From Tetragonia tetragonoides (taxonomy: Eukaryota; Streptophyta; Magnoliopsida; Caryophyllales; Aizoaceae), in assembly GCA_038025085.1 (NCBI GenBank), contig CM076143.1, positions 13,253,501-13,317,500 on the forward strand: 64,000 nucleotides of DNA, written 5' to 3'. The position numbers and the translations under genes are program-made. Below, in pieces: positions 12,848 through 24,625 of the stretch; position 1 is the stretch's first letter; every line of letters starts with the position of its first letter. The notes beneath the pieces are model-generated. The model searched no databases, was not told the DNA's origin, and saw nothing but the letters and a program-made list of their open reading frames with translations.

Positions 12848-13230
12848 AACCGTTCCACATTGTGTTAAGGCTACAACCTAAATCATAATTTGATGAACAT
12901 ATGATCATGATGTTGGACGATATTGATCATAGGTACGTCACAATATGGTTCAATTGATTATGTTGAGTGCTAATTAGCATTCATCATTTGTAAAACTCTG
13001 GTAATTTAGGTGCAACCGTTCCACATTGTGTTAAGGCTAGAACCTAAATCACGATTTTATAAACATAGGATCATGACGTTGGACAATATTGATCATAGGT
13101 ACGTCACAATATGGTTCAATTGATTATGTTGAGTGCTAATTAGCATTGATCATTTGTAAAACTCTGATAATTTAGGGGCAAAACCGTTCCACATTGTGTT
13201 AAGGATACAACCTAAATTATGATTTTATCC
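12848..13230. repeat. About 168-bp tandem repeat, 2.3 copies
   Basis: AACCGTTCCACATTGTGTTA occurs near 12,848, 13,014 and 13,182, with matching sequence between them, including GGTACGTCACAATATGGTTC. Another partial unit is at about 16,850-16,915, upstream of the second EEP copy. Confidence 0.85.
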
Positions 13231-13855
13231 AAATTGTGTTGTTAGTGATGACCCAAAACCGGAAAGTTAAAGAACCCATGGTTTGGTAAATAAATCTAAA
13301 ATAAACAATATTTACATTTGTTGTCATTGTCATTGAGACTATCAACAATGCATGGCATTACCGTACTAGGTTTTGTCACATGTACACGCTAGACCCCAAT
13401 TAACAAAGCTGTAAAGCATGGGATAAACTATATCCAATTTTCAGTTCACAAATGAGGAAATGACAACATGGGGAAGGTGTAAGAAGAAGATCATGTGGGC
13501 CAGCAATGCAAACCGGATCCAAATGTCATGTGTACAAGATACACCCCTTCAATCGTTTACTACGACCTAACATCGTGAATACTTGTGCATGAGTATATAA
13601 TTACACAGGATGAGATACGATATAACTATATACGGTATAAAGCATACAAATTTAATATTATACTATATTCAACATCAATTGAAATTGAATATCCATAGTT
13701 TAGGGGCAACATGGTCATTTGTCAACCGAATATATATACTCCTCTGTTGCTGGTTTGCTCATCTTGATTGAAAGCCTACTCCACAAATAGAGTATTGTCT
13801 CCCAATTTCAAGTCCCAAATATCCCTCCTATCCCCAAACCTCAAACTGAATAACA
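13231..13855. promoter_or_regulatory. Upstream region of EEP gene copy A
   Basis: No coding sequence is seen. A TATA-like GAATATATATACTCC near 13,728 lies about 125 bases before the ATG at 13,856. The equivalent TATA-like sequence is present upstream of copy B, near 17,096. Confidence 0.5.
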
Positions 13856-14926
13856 ATGGAAAATAATGTGATACATTTCAGCCTATCTGTTTTACGAGAA
13901 ATGAACATTCACTATTACCCCAAGCAGTGTCTACAAATTCTAGTCAAGGGGAGTCCATCGAATGTGATAGGTTTTTGCATTTGAGGTTTCTGAATCCCCC
14001 CCCCCCCACACCAAATACTAATGAGAATGAGAAAGACCCTAACACAATCCACTACCAAGTTTACAACAAAAAAGGGAAATTTGTTGATGTTCCTATTAAG
14101 ATGTTAAGAAAGATGATCATGTCTCCACACAAAACTCGTAGAGAGTTGCAGAATCTGTTCATGAAAGAAGGGGATGAATTCCCCAAACCCAGTCATCTAC
14201 CGGACATTTCAGACGCCCTCTCTAATGGCGTCGGTGAAGAAAAGAAAACCATGGTAATTGAAGCTTTCCATACTATGAATCAGATAACTCTGACTTCATC
14301 ATCCCGCCCGATTTACTGTCTGTCGTCACTCCATCACCCATCCCACTCCCACCACCCCATGGTCTTGTACTTCGGAGTGAACCTTGCGAGGTTGACATGT
14401 ATAGCTCATCAAATGCGGTTGTTGTGTTCTATGTTGATAACATGTTAAACAGTGTGAATTCAAGTTGAGTAAACTTAGAGGTTGAGATACTACTATTATC
14501 CCAGCACCTAGACACTACCGCATTAAGTTTGTCCCTATGAGTACATATTGGCGAGTACCGGGGACACATATCTTTGCAAAAGCTTGGACGCTTGAGACAC
14601 GCAAACTGCTCCCTCAACTTGACAATTCTGTGGATTTCGAGTCTGGAACAAAGTTTGTGTTGTGGAATGCCAGAGGGATAGGTAGACCCGGGTTTGTGAA
14701 AGCCTTCTTAGAGATATGTCATTTTCATCGCCCGGAAATGGTGATTATCACTAAATCAAGGATCAGCCGTATGAACGCAGAGGAGGTAACTAAAGGTCTT
14801 CCTTTCGACAATTCATTCATTATCGACCCTGTTGGGTTGTCTGGCGGTTTACTGTTTATGTGGAGTTCAATTGTCAGTTTTAGCGTCATTGCTAATGAAA
14901 TAGATGAATTCCATTGCTTGGTTCAG
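13856..14926 (+). pseudogene. LINE-endonuclease (EEP)-domain gene, copy A
   Basis: It starts ATG 13,856 (MENNVIHFSLSVLREM) like copy B at 17,207. The N-terminal part (ML-R-K-M-I-M-S-P, LPDISDAL) is of unknown family. The C-terminal part (14,640-14,926) reads FVLWNARGIGR, FLEICHFHRPEMVII and DPVGLSGGLLFMW, the start of an endonuclease/exonuclease/phosphatase domain as used by plant LINEs. The acidic catalytic residue expected in the ITET motif reads ITKS here. Frameshifts relative to copy B lie near 13,920, 14,290 and 14,445. The exon ends at a CAG|GTAATC donor at 14,926. A C10 homopolymer sits at about 13,998. Confidence 0.6.
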
Positions 14927-15419
14927 GTAATCTGCTTCATAGCGATTCTAATGAGTTTTAGTTTATTTTAGTCATATTTCAGGTTTTGTTCCTTAATTTG
15001 TGCCATAATTTTGAATTTCCTACTTAATTTCTACTACACATCTAATAAACTTGTTTATATTGCCATAACGTTTGCTTGTTTAGGCACAAAGAGGGTTTTA
15101 AGGTGATGCTGACTCCGGTTGGAAAGGACACAAGAATGCAGTTGTGTTCAAATGTTATTTGATTGTCTTATGGTCGTTATGTATTATGGATATTTGTTTA
15201 ATTTCATTTGCTTTTGTGTTTTTTATTTCAAATTCTGGGTTCTGTAATATGGATAATTTTAGTGCTTTCTATTTGATTGCTTTCTCTATTAAGTACTATT
15301 CTCTATTAAGTACTATGGGAAATGTTATTTAAATGACATAGAGTACAAGTCTGTGGCACTTTGATGACAAAGAGGGAGAAAGCGTACACACCAATATACA
15401 ATGTCGTTTATTTCAAGCT
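14927..15419. other. Spacer after EEP copy A
   Basis: A possible acceptor TTGTTTAG near 15,083 is followed by AT-rich sequence with short frames only. No domain is recognised. Confidence 0.4.
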
Positions 15420-16740
15420 CGTTATTAGGTAACTAATGGTATGTCAATAGTAATCGTTAAATGGTAAATACCACCATGTATCAATATGAATATGATCTTG
15501 ATTAAGAATAAGTAATTGGACTTGTTACAATGATCAGAAATAGTACTCATACAATGAATAATTGAATGTGTCAATATTAATATGATCAAAATTAGTAAAA
15601 ACATAGAATGAGTTATGGAATTGGCCAATATGCAAGTAAATTAATAATTTTAAATGTCAAAATATAACTTACCATTAATTTCGAATGTTCCGCCAAATAC
15701 CACCATGTCCACAAATCAACCCTCAAAAAATTCCATCCTCCAAAAATTCTACCCTCCAAAACACATTATTGGTTCAGAATTCAAATTTTCCCCCTAAAAC
15801 AAGTTCAGAGCTTTCCTAATTTTTATAGGGGGTGGCCTAAGATCTGTGATGACCAAACTATGATGCCAAATTCCCTAAAGTGTTAAAGGTCATTGTCATG
15901 TTTTTAACTCAAGTCAGTCAAAGTAATAACATAGGCTTGCATGTTTTTGTCTTTTGGACATTACAAAGGATCCATTTTAGACGTACATTGAACACTACAT
16001 TTTCAATCGTTTACTTCCATTATAGGTGAAGAATACACCAATATACAACGGTGTTTACTTCATGATGGTTATTATGTAAATAATACTATGTCAATATTAA
16101 TCTACTACAATTAGTAAGCGAATGTATCAATATGAATATGATCTTGATTAAGAATAAGTAATTGGACGTGTTACAATGATCAGAAATAGTAATCATAGAA
16201 TGAATAATCGAATGTTTGTCAATATTAATATGATCACAATTAGTAGAAACATAGCATGAGTTATTGAATTGGTCAATATGAAAGTAAATTAATAATTTTA
16301 AATATCAAAATATAACTTATCATTGATTTCAAATGTTTCGCCAAACACCACCATGTCCACAAATCAACCCTCCAAAAATTCCACCCTCCTAAACACATTA
16401 TTGGTTCAGAATTCAAATTTTCCCCCGAAAACTAGGTTCAGAGCTTTCCTACTTTTTATAGGAGGTGGCCTAAGGTCTGTGATGACCAAACTATGATGCC
16501 AAATTCCCTAAAGTGTTAAAGGTCATTGTCATGTTTTTAACTCAAGTCAGTCAAAGTAATAACATAGACTTGCATGTTTTTGTCTTATGGACATTACAAA
16601 GACTCCATTTTAGACGTACATTGAACACTACATTTTCAATCGTTTACTTCCATTATAGGTGAAGAATACACCAACATACAACGGTGTTTACTTCAAACTC
16701 AAATTACCCACCAATGTTACATTCTATAGATAATGACATA
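15420..16740. repeat. Tandem duplication with a unit of about 650 bp
   Basis: Two adjacent copies, offset by about 648 bases. ATGAATATGATCTTGATTAA occurs near 15,484 and 16,133, and each copy contains the long block (R3 at about 15,650, R4 at about 16,310) plus a relic of the 54-bp unit. Confidence 0.85.
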
Positions 16741-17206
16741 AAAATATACAATACAGTACAATTAGTTATCGAATGTGTCAATTTTAATATAATGTTTTGT
16801 TCCCTATATAGCTCATTGTTTATTTAGGCACAAATGGGTCATAGGATCAAGATGTTGGACGTTATTGATAATAGGTACGTCACAATATGGTTCATTTGAC
16901 TATGTCCATCATAAGTTATCCTTACGTTTAAGTTGTACTCAGTCCTCAAATATGAAGTAATAACATGTAGTACTGACAGCAACCAGACAATCACTTATTC
17001 GTGAATTATGTATAAACCCTTGAACTACTCTGTATGATAACTTAATGTTGATTTTAAATTCCTTATTCGTGGGGTAATATGGTAATTGTATCCAGCGAAT
17101 ATATAAGCTACTAGGTTTATTGCTTTCTTCATCACGACGATTTTGTACCCTACTCCATATTACCATTTGTTTAGAATCCTTCCAAAGTCCAAACCAACCT
17201 CTAGCC
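16741..17206. promoter_or_regulatory. Upstream region of EEP gene copy B
   Basis: It holds a partial 168-bp unit (about 16,850) and a TATA-like CGAATATATAAGC near 17,096, followed by the ATG at 17,207. Confidence 0.5.
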
Positions 17207-18267
17207 ATGGAGGACAATGTCCTACATGTTTTTTCATCAGTCCTACGTGAAATGCACCTTCACTATTATCCGAATGTTGTGACTCCAGATTCCACTCAAG
17301 GGGCCTCTTTCCAGTGGGAGAGGTATATGCATTTGAGTTTACTAGATCCCCCCACACCCAATACTGTTGAAAAAGACCCTAACACAACCAATACCAAGCC
17401 TACACTAGAAAAGGCAAATTCGTTGATGTCCCCATTAACATGTTGAGGAAGATGATTATGTTCCCACAAAACACACCCACAGAATTGTTGAATCTTTTCA
17501 TCAAAGGGTCTGGTGAAACCCCAAAATCTGCTCATCTGCCCGACATTTTTGACGCCCTTTTAGATGGAGTGAGTGACCAAAACAAAAGGTTGATAATCGA
17601 AACTTTCCATACACTACAAACAGAAAACTCAAACTTAATTGTTCCACCAGATTTCCTCGGTGTTGTAGATCCAGCCCCCATCCCACTCCCACCACCCCGT
17701 GGTCTTCTACTTCGGAGTGAACCTTGCGAGGTTGACATGTATAGCTCATCAAATGCGGTTGCTGTGTTCTGTGTTGATAACATGTTAAAGCATTGTGAAT
17801 TCAAGTTGAGTAAACTTATAGGTTGGGATACTACTATTATCCCAACACCTAGACACTACCGCATCAAGTTTGTCCCTATGAGTGAATTTTGGCGAGTACC
17901 GGGGACACATATATTTACAGAAGCCTGGACAAATGAGACACGCAAACTGTTCCCTCAACTTCACAATTCTATGGATTTCGAGTCTGGAACCAAGTTTGTG
18001 TTGTGGAATGCTAGAGGGATTGGTAGGGCTGGGTTTGAAAAATCCTTCTTAGAGATATGCCATTTCCATCGTCCTCAACTGGTGATTATAACTGAAACTA
18101 GAGTGAGCCGTATGAACGCAGAAGATATTATAACAGCTCTTCCATTCGACAATTCATTCATTGTTGACCCTGTTGGCCTGTCTGGAGGGATATTGGTTCT
18201 GTGGAGTCCTTTTGTCAGTATGAGCGTCATTGCCAATGAGTCTCTTCAATTCCATTGCTTGTTCCAG
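17207..18267 (+). pseudogene. LINE-endonuclease (EEP)-domain gene, copy B
   Basis: ATG 17,207 gives MEDNVLHVFSSVLREMHLHY. A one-base loss relative to copy A near 17,395 shifts the frame. After it the reading is open from about 17,440 to the CAG|GTAATC donor at 18,267. The middle part (CEVDMYSSSNAVAVF, RVPGTHIFTEAW) is of unknown family. The last third (FVLWNARGIGRAGFEKS, LVIITETRVSRMNAED, DPVGLSGGILVLW) is the front of a LINE-type EEP domain and keeps the catalytic TET motif. Downstream catalytic His/Asp motifs are absent, so nuclease activity is unlikely unless later exons supply them. The same fusion in both copies means it predates their duplication. Confidence 0.65.
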
Positions 18268-18992
18268 GTAATCGTAATGTTAATTCTTTACTTCTGTCAC
18301 AATAACTTCATCTTGCCAAGTTATTTGTTAATAATGGCGTTTGCTACAATCCTGATACGTACATACTTTTATTATGTTTCATTGTAACTGTCTTTTAGTT
18401 TTATTATATTATATAAAGTTATTATATAAATATGAGTACTTACTTTATCATGCAATGTCGGTTTCTATAGTCCTGACACGTAGATACTGTAAATATATTT
18501 CTTTTTAACTGATTTTGATTATATAAAGATTTCCTTTTAACTTATCTCATCAAAATTATTTCCTTTTAACAGTTTTTTAGTTATATAAAGAAAAATCTAT
18601 CATTCTAACTGTTTGGAAATAAAGTATTAATTATGTTTTAAGTATTATTATATTATTAAGAATATTTTATTATGAAGAAATTAATTACTTATCACATAGA
18701 TTTTTCAATAGGACTTTCATACTTATTAGTATTAGTTACATTTATAATATGACAATGAATTTCAAATGAAGTGAAATAGTGATAAAATGAGTAGTTACGT
18801 TTCCATAGAATAATGTTTACTATCGTTGTGACACGCGCATACTGGCGTATTTCATCATTTTAACTGCTCTAAAATTGTAAATAACTCCTCATAACTTCCA
18901 ATTGTGTGCAGCCTCATTTCCTATAAATAAGGCCCTTACCCCTTCTCCAATTTCAACATCCCTCAAATTATATTTTATATCATATACCCAAT
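18268..18992. promoter_or_regulatory. Intron/spacer and promoter of the 171-residue gene
   Basis: Very AT-rich. CTATAAATAA at 18,921-18,930 is a good TATA box, 63 bases before the ATG at 18,993. I found no further EEP exon. Confidence 0.55.
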
Positions 18993-19508
18993 ATGGATGA
19001 ATTTAACGTTCCTAATTTCTTTTTCAATCCCCTCAAAAAACTCCCCAAACGCCGCCAATCAGAAATCATGACATTGGCTAAAGATACTAATGTTGATGCA
19101 TTGACGGGAGTTGGAATTCACTACTACTTTGAAGATTCCAAACAAGAGGAAGGCCGAATAACTTTGGAATTGGCTAAGGATTTGGGATCCTTATTTGCAA
19201 AGTATGTGATAGGAGTAATTGACTATGGGAATGACAATGTCAGCGGACTCATAATACTTCTGCAATTTGCCCACTCTCCAAACGGTCGAAATGATCTTAA
19301 TGATTTTCGTTTACGCCTTAGGTTGATGACTGACGTGGCCCAACCATTGATTTTCAACACCCCCGTTGAGAAGCTCTGTCCGGAAGCGGGTTACGGTCAT
19401 TGGGCAATATTTGAAGATATTCCTTACCCCCACAACAATCCCGAATATGTGAATTGTGCATATTGTATGGTGCAACTTCAGATGTTCCTCCTCAATGGGA
19501 ATATGTAG
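18993..19508 (+). CDS. Sel1/F-box-C-terminus-like protein, copy 2, intact
   Basis: A complete 171-residue single-exon frame with a TATA box 63 bases upstream. It starts MDEFNVPNFFFNPLKKLPKR. Residues about 25-80 (ALTGVGIHYYF, LAKDLGSLFAKYVIGVIDY) have the helix-pair look of a Sel1-like or TPR unit, as found C-terminal to the F-box in At2g35280-like plant proteins. The second half holds PYPHNNPEYVNCAYC, which is also conserved in copy 1 (DNPHNDSDLVDCSYAW). No F-box and no targeting signal are evident. It is the only intact frame of size among the passenger genes of the giant element. The family assignment is tentative. Confidence 0.65.
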   Translation: MDEFNVPNFFFNPLKKLPKRRQSEIMTLAKDTNVDALTGVGIHYYFEDSKQEEGRITLELAKDLGSLFAKYVIGVIDYGNDNVSGLIILLQFAHSPNGRNDLNDFRLRLRLMTDVAQPLIFNTPVEKLCPEAGYGHWAIFEDIPYPHNNPEYVNCAYCMVQLQMFLLNGNM

Positions 19509-20095
19509 ATAGAATTTATTTTACTAGGACGTACTTTGTATATGTTACTTATAATGCTGCCATATAGGATCCATGTATGTAGTTAAGTACAATTGCCAAT
19601 AAGTTTGAATAATATTTGTACCTTTACTAGTTTATTTATTTTTTGGTTTCCCTGTATGTTGTATATATCATATGTAATGTAATATTGATTGTCATACAAT
19701 GTTCACATACAAAGTGAACAACTAGAACATATGACATACAAAATGTTCCCTGATATGGAACCTGTCCCACTCACAAACAACTCAATCTAAACATGTTGTC
19801 ATTCCACATAATAGTTTAGTTTCAAATAACCCATTACATAACACCAAATTGGTTCAAATCCCATCAAATACAATGCGTGTACCAGATTCATATCTACCAT
19901 CGTCCAAAATTTGAACCTGGTACAATTACTACCCAACCATACCCAAAATACATGCAAATTCTTCAACATCCCATTTTTACACCATGCCTTACTAGATTCA
20001 TAACTACACTCCACAAAATTGAATCTGGTACCATCATGCATACTAAACATAAATTGTTCCTGTTTAACTATTCTATCCGTAAATTAAATTACAGT
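19509..20095. other. Spacer with a repeated motif
   Basis: Two related stretches at about 19,883 and 19,993 (GATTCATA then CTACC or CTACACT, with AATTTGAACCTGGTAC and AATTGAATCTGGTACC) form an imperfect direct repeat of about 110 bp. No gene is seen. Confidence 0.5.
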
Positions 20096-20910
20096 TCAAC
20101 TGTTCACCAACAAACCAGCAGGGGGAGTTACAACCCGGAAAATATGAACGTCTAATAGGGGTTTAGGAAACGCATTGCCAATTGCAGCATACAACTGAAA
20201 AATGCAAACATCATCCTGCTCCAATGCGTTATCCCTAACAAACTCCCTCCAGCCTTGGACAAGATAACAGTAGTGATATTTTGGGGCTCCTCCCTTCCAA
20301 CGACATCCAACTTCCCATTTTCGATTTACATCCCCTTCTACGCACAATGACAACTCACAATCCTTACGACCCGAGTGTTCAATTGCCCAACTTTTTGGGA
20401 TTGTCTGCAAACATATGATCATAAGGGTTAGTTCAAATCTGAGATACCGTTTCAACTTATTGAGTTACTATATGCGTATACATAAAGTTTTACTAAGAAA
20501 CTTGCCATACAATCCAGTGCACACTTCAGCGGGTGTTAAGGTCTTCTTAAAGGTAGGGATGCGAAGTTGAGCATAGATAGAGATGTATGTGTCAGCCATC
20601 AATGCTGTGCTATTGATCTCATCATCGGTAACTTGTCTACGCCTCGATGCCAATGACACAATCTGTTTCGGTTCTACACAATAAAATCAAAACATTCATC
20701 AATACTAAATCTATCATTTGTAAACCAGGAGGAATTACAATTACAACGCTTTTACCTGAGCCTTCAACATCTAACTCAGCGCCACCATCATTCTCAACAT
20801 TTGCTTCGCCATCATTAGCAGCCTCGCCCTCCTCTCCACCACCATCATCGGTACCAGCTTCACCCTTCTCTCCAGAACCGTCATGAGAAAAATAGTTAGG
20901 AATATATAAT

Positions 20911-20941
<31 letters not shown>

Positions 20942-21423
20942 CCATTATCAGAAACCCACCTCTCACCAATAATCTCCACCGACGAGTCAGTATCATCATC
21001 AGTCCCAGTCTTAGGCTCTAACACCACATGACAAACTTGAGAATCAAACATATCAACTATTCTCACCACCGCCTGACGATTATCGGAATCATCCCTATCT
21101 ACTATCCCCTCCACGTCACCATCCCCACCTTTCCTATCCTGCCAGAATATTTGGTACGGTATCTCCACCGCAGACAAATCAAATATATGAACTCTAAAAT
21201 TTGTTTCACCCTCATATTTAAAAAGTAAAAAAAAAAAAAATCGTACGTGATTTGATTATCAATAACAAAAGCATTCCACCCTTCAACAAACAAATGATCA
21301 GCACCACGCTTCCTAATCCTGACTTTCCACGTCCTCTTACTCGGCCCAGGTATTTTGAGGACACACCTCTTACCAAATTCAGCACGATGAACTTCCCAGA
21401 ATGAAGTTGGAGTTCTCTGAAAC
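20096..21423 (-). pseudogene. Two-B3-domain (REM-like) transcription factor, frameshifted
   Basis: On the minus strand an acceptor near 21,424 opens a first B3 domain (GKRCVLKIPGPSKRTWKVRI, HLFVEGWNAFVIDNQITY). It runs into a T14 tract (21,227-21,240), after which the B3 frame (FKYEG...VHIFDLSAVE) continues one base out of register. An acidic linker with a poly-Asp run follows, to a donor at 20,756. An exon from 20,673 joins in phase (SLASRRRQVTDDEINSTALM). The last exon (20,404-20,096) holds most of a second B3 domain: GDVNRKWEVGC, LVQGWREFV and DDVCIFQLY, ending at TGA. A canonical donor for the last intron could not be placed, and no first exon with an ATG was found. REM proteins bind DNA through B3. 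Confidence 0.7.
20905..20942. repeat. (ATC)n microsatellite coding poly-Asp
   Basis: About ten ATC units, read on the minus strand as GAT codons in the acidic linker of the two-B3 gene. Confidence 0.85.
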
Positions 21424-21458
21424 ATAACAAAAATCATATTAAATTTCCATTTCAACAA

Positions 21459-22218
21459 TATCTACTATTCACACTAACCAAGGGAACCATCAATGTACAA
21501 TCACATTTTCATTTTATGTACCATTTCTTCCACATACTGATTGGTCACCATTAATTTGAAAAATGTATCCATGTCTTCAAATCTGTATATCAAGAACTTT
21601 AGCCTTGATTGCAATAATTTCTAAAACATTGTTTCGACTCCATAATAATGCTCAATTTAATTGGCAGCATATAACATACAAAAGCATATTAAACCATGAA
21701 CTATCGTAATTAAACACCATCACATTATAATAACTGACAAACAAACACAACAAACTATTGGTCCATTACATAGTAATTCTAAATTATAAGTTTCCTAAAC
21801 AATGTCAATGCTTAATCACCCTACTACATATAAGGTAAACATAAGGTTCGGCTTTCATAACTCTTCAGGTCCATTCACATCTACAAATCGACCTCCACAA
21901 AATCTCAATATCTTCTTCCTTTAACATCTTAAATCCACCTGCATCATAACAATTGGATTTCAAACGATGCCCACATCAAACCTGATAACCTTTACTCATA
22001 TGACACTGTACTTGTACGTCACTCACTACTTTACCTGAATTATAGGTGTTGCATATCAAAACACATGCAGTCGTCATTGGCTCGAATCCTCCTCCTCTAT
22101 ATTAGCTTTTAGATTAGCAACTATATTAGCCTGTCAAGCCATCAAATAAAACTACAATCATTAAACATCATTCTTATTGGATTTAATAATTTATACCATG
22201 CCAAATGTATGAATTTTC
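21459..22218. other. Spacer between the B3 gene and the transposase
   Basis: No sustained frame. A missing first exon of the two-B3 gene would be expected here, but I could not find it. Confidence 0.4.
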
Positions 22219-24625
22219 TCACCAAACGGACACTCCTTCTAACACCTGGTGTACTTGGAGCAATTTACATAGAGTACCTTCAGATCCCAAACCACCTTCT
22301 TCTTGGATTGGGTGTACTTGGTTCAACCGATCAGGCTCCCTCTCTTCCTCCTGTGTAACAGCTTCACCATTGCCTTTGCCTTTCCACATCCTTTCTTTGA
22401 AGGTCAACTTCCTCCCTAGACTAGGCCTACCCCTTGCCTTCACAACCAACGGATCTTCATACATTGGTCCCTCTATATCCACATCTTCCCTTTCACTTGG
22501 TTGGCCCCATGGTTCATATAAATTAAATACGTCTCCAACACCCTTCAACACACCTTTAAAGTAGATACACATTTCCTCCGAACCTATAGCCCGTTATGCA
22601 ACTTCATAGAGTTGTCTTCCAAATCTTATCTCCGCTCCCTCTCAACAGTCCATTTTCCCCCAACTCCTACAAGCATCACCTTACTATGATCCCTCTTCAC
22701 AACCTTCCCCCAACGTCAACTAATGTACATGTCTGGCACACAAATAATACGCCTACATTTGAACACTGAAAGTGCATGCCTACACAACAAGCCTTTCCAA
22801 TCCCACATGCCACAAATGCAATCAACCTTCCCAGTTCCTGTATCATAACTCACCCTAAATTCATAGGTATGAACTGTCCCATCTTCTTTGTCTTTCTTCT
22901 CAGTAACTTTGTAAATGCATTCCCCCGCTGCTTCCCCAATCAACAAAACCTCACAGTACATTGTTTCCACAATCTCAGTTTGTACTTTTTGGAACATGGC
23001 GGTCGTATATGATTTTTGGTATTGACCCTCCATTACAAACTTGGTTAGGCACCTCACTTTCCCATGCAACGTATCCGAATCTGCCTTTGTCTCCTTCTCA
23101 ATCTTAGCTGCCAAAGCTATCTCAAACCTATCCAAAAAGGATTTCAGGGATGTTTTGTTGTGTACATAGTCTTTAAAATAAGCATTCATCGACTCACTAC
23201 ATTGAGTTGACGACATCCCGGCCCAAAACTGATCCTCCACAAAAACAGGAGCCCATTTTCTTCGCCACTTGTATAAATATTGTATCCAAACCCACCGCTT
23301 CCTCATCTTGTTTAACCTAAATTCCGTCACCCTACACTCCCACATGTCCTCAAACTCATCAAAGGTCTGACTCTCGTACACGACGTCATAAAGCACATTC
23401 AACAGCTCATGGTATCTACTGTACCCCCCAAACTTGTCCGGGAATTTCTTCAATATGTGCCATAAACACAACCTATGGCTACTACGAGAAAATATCTCTT
23501 TGATTTGCTTTACCCATGCTCTGACATTGGTCTGTAAATATCACACTAGGACTAACACCTCCCATTGCTCTCAAAAAAGCTGAAAACAACCATTTAAATG
23601 TATCCGCATCTTTCCCACACAACAAAGCTGACCCAAGCAATATTGACTGTCCATGATGGTTAACACCAACAAACGGGGCAAACGGCATCTTGTACTTATT
23701 CAACACATTACGAATGTAGTGTCAAACGAAATAACATCATGGAACTCCTTATACGCCGCCCTAGATCTACCATCCACCCAAAACACATTACGAATCCTCC
23801 TTTGATCATCAACATCTATCTCATAGTAAAAATCAACATTCAGCATTTGTAACTTCAAGAACAACTGTTGAAATGCATTAGCATCCCCGGCCTTTAGTCT
23901 TGCCCTCTTTATCTTGGCTAAATGGTTGCGGATATCACTGGGCAAACAAGGCATCTTTCTAGCACCACCATAAGCAGCGATGGTTGCTTTCACAATCCGG
24001 TTTGTCCTAACACCAGACTCCTCTAAGTACTCTATTGACTGCACAACAGGTTTTGTGTTCCTAAACGCCGGTAGAAATCTTGACTTAGACGGACTCATCT
24101 CATGATTGTGCTCCAAGTTAACACTTCCAATAATCCAAGAACCTTCTCCATGCTTCCTAACCCCAACACGCACCCTACATTTACACTTCATACTTGGTTT
24201 CCTACGCTCATTATTACCTTGTGATGGCCTTTATCCCCAGCCCTATGGCATGCAAACAACTGAGATTTCAAATCCCCGTCCTTGTTCTTATTGTGAGAGA
24301 ACTTAACAAAGGCAAACCCTAAGCTATTTCCATATGACTGCAAAAATGTATGTGCATCATCAACATTGGCAAATATCCTTCCCAACTCAGGGACAACTAC
24401 TTCCTCCTCCTCAAATACTCCAGATATTTCTATATCATCCTCTTCTACAATCTTAACTTCTTCACCTCCATAACCTCCATCAACTTCATCACCTTCATCA
24501 ACTTCTTCAGAACTACCTTTTCCATTCTCATACACAGTCTCACTTTCATTACCTGAAGAAGATGATTCATATCTTACTTCAGGGTTGTTTGACTCATCCA
24601 AACCATGACACTCGGATTCTTCCAT
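22219..24625 (-). pseudogene. FAR1-type MULE transposase, decayed
   Basis: ATG at 24,625 (MEESECHGLDE). An acidic head is followed by a FAR1 DNA-binding domain (DAHTFLQSYGNSLGFAFVKF, then CKCRVRV and LEHNHEMSP, a WRKY-GCM1-like zinc site). Next comes a MULE domain with DVISFDTTF, MPFAPFVGVNHHGQS and VIFTDQ for the catalytic Asp pair and CLWHILKKFPDKF, then a SWIM zinc finger (CICGMWDWKGLLCRHAL) near 22,790. The tail (VVKARGRPSLGRK) is at about 22,420. Breaks are frameshifts near 24,205 (one base), 23,703 (two bases) and 23,495 (one base), with TGA at 22,716-22,718 and further loss of register before 22,572. The domains match FHY3/FAR1-like proteins and their MULE relatives. Position just inside the right TIR marks it as this element's own transposase. 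Confidence 0.85.
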
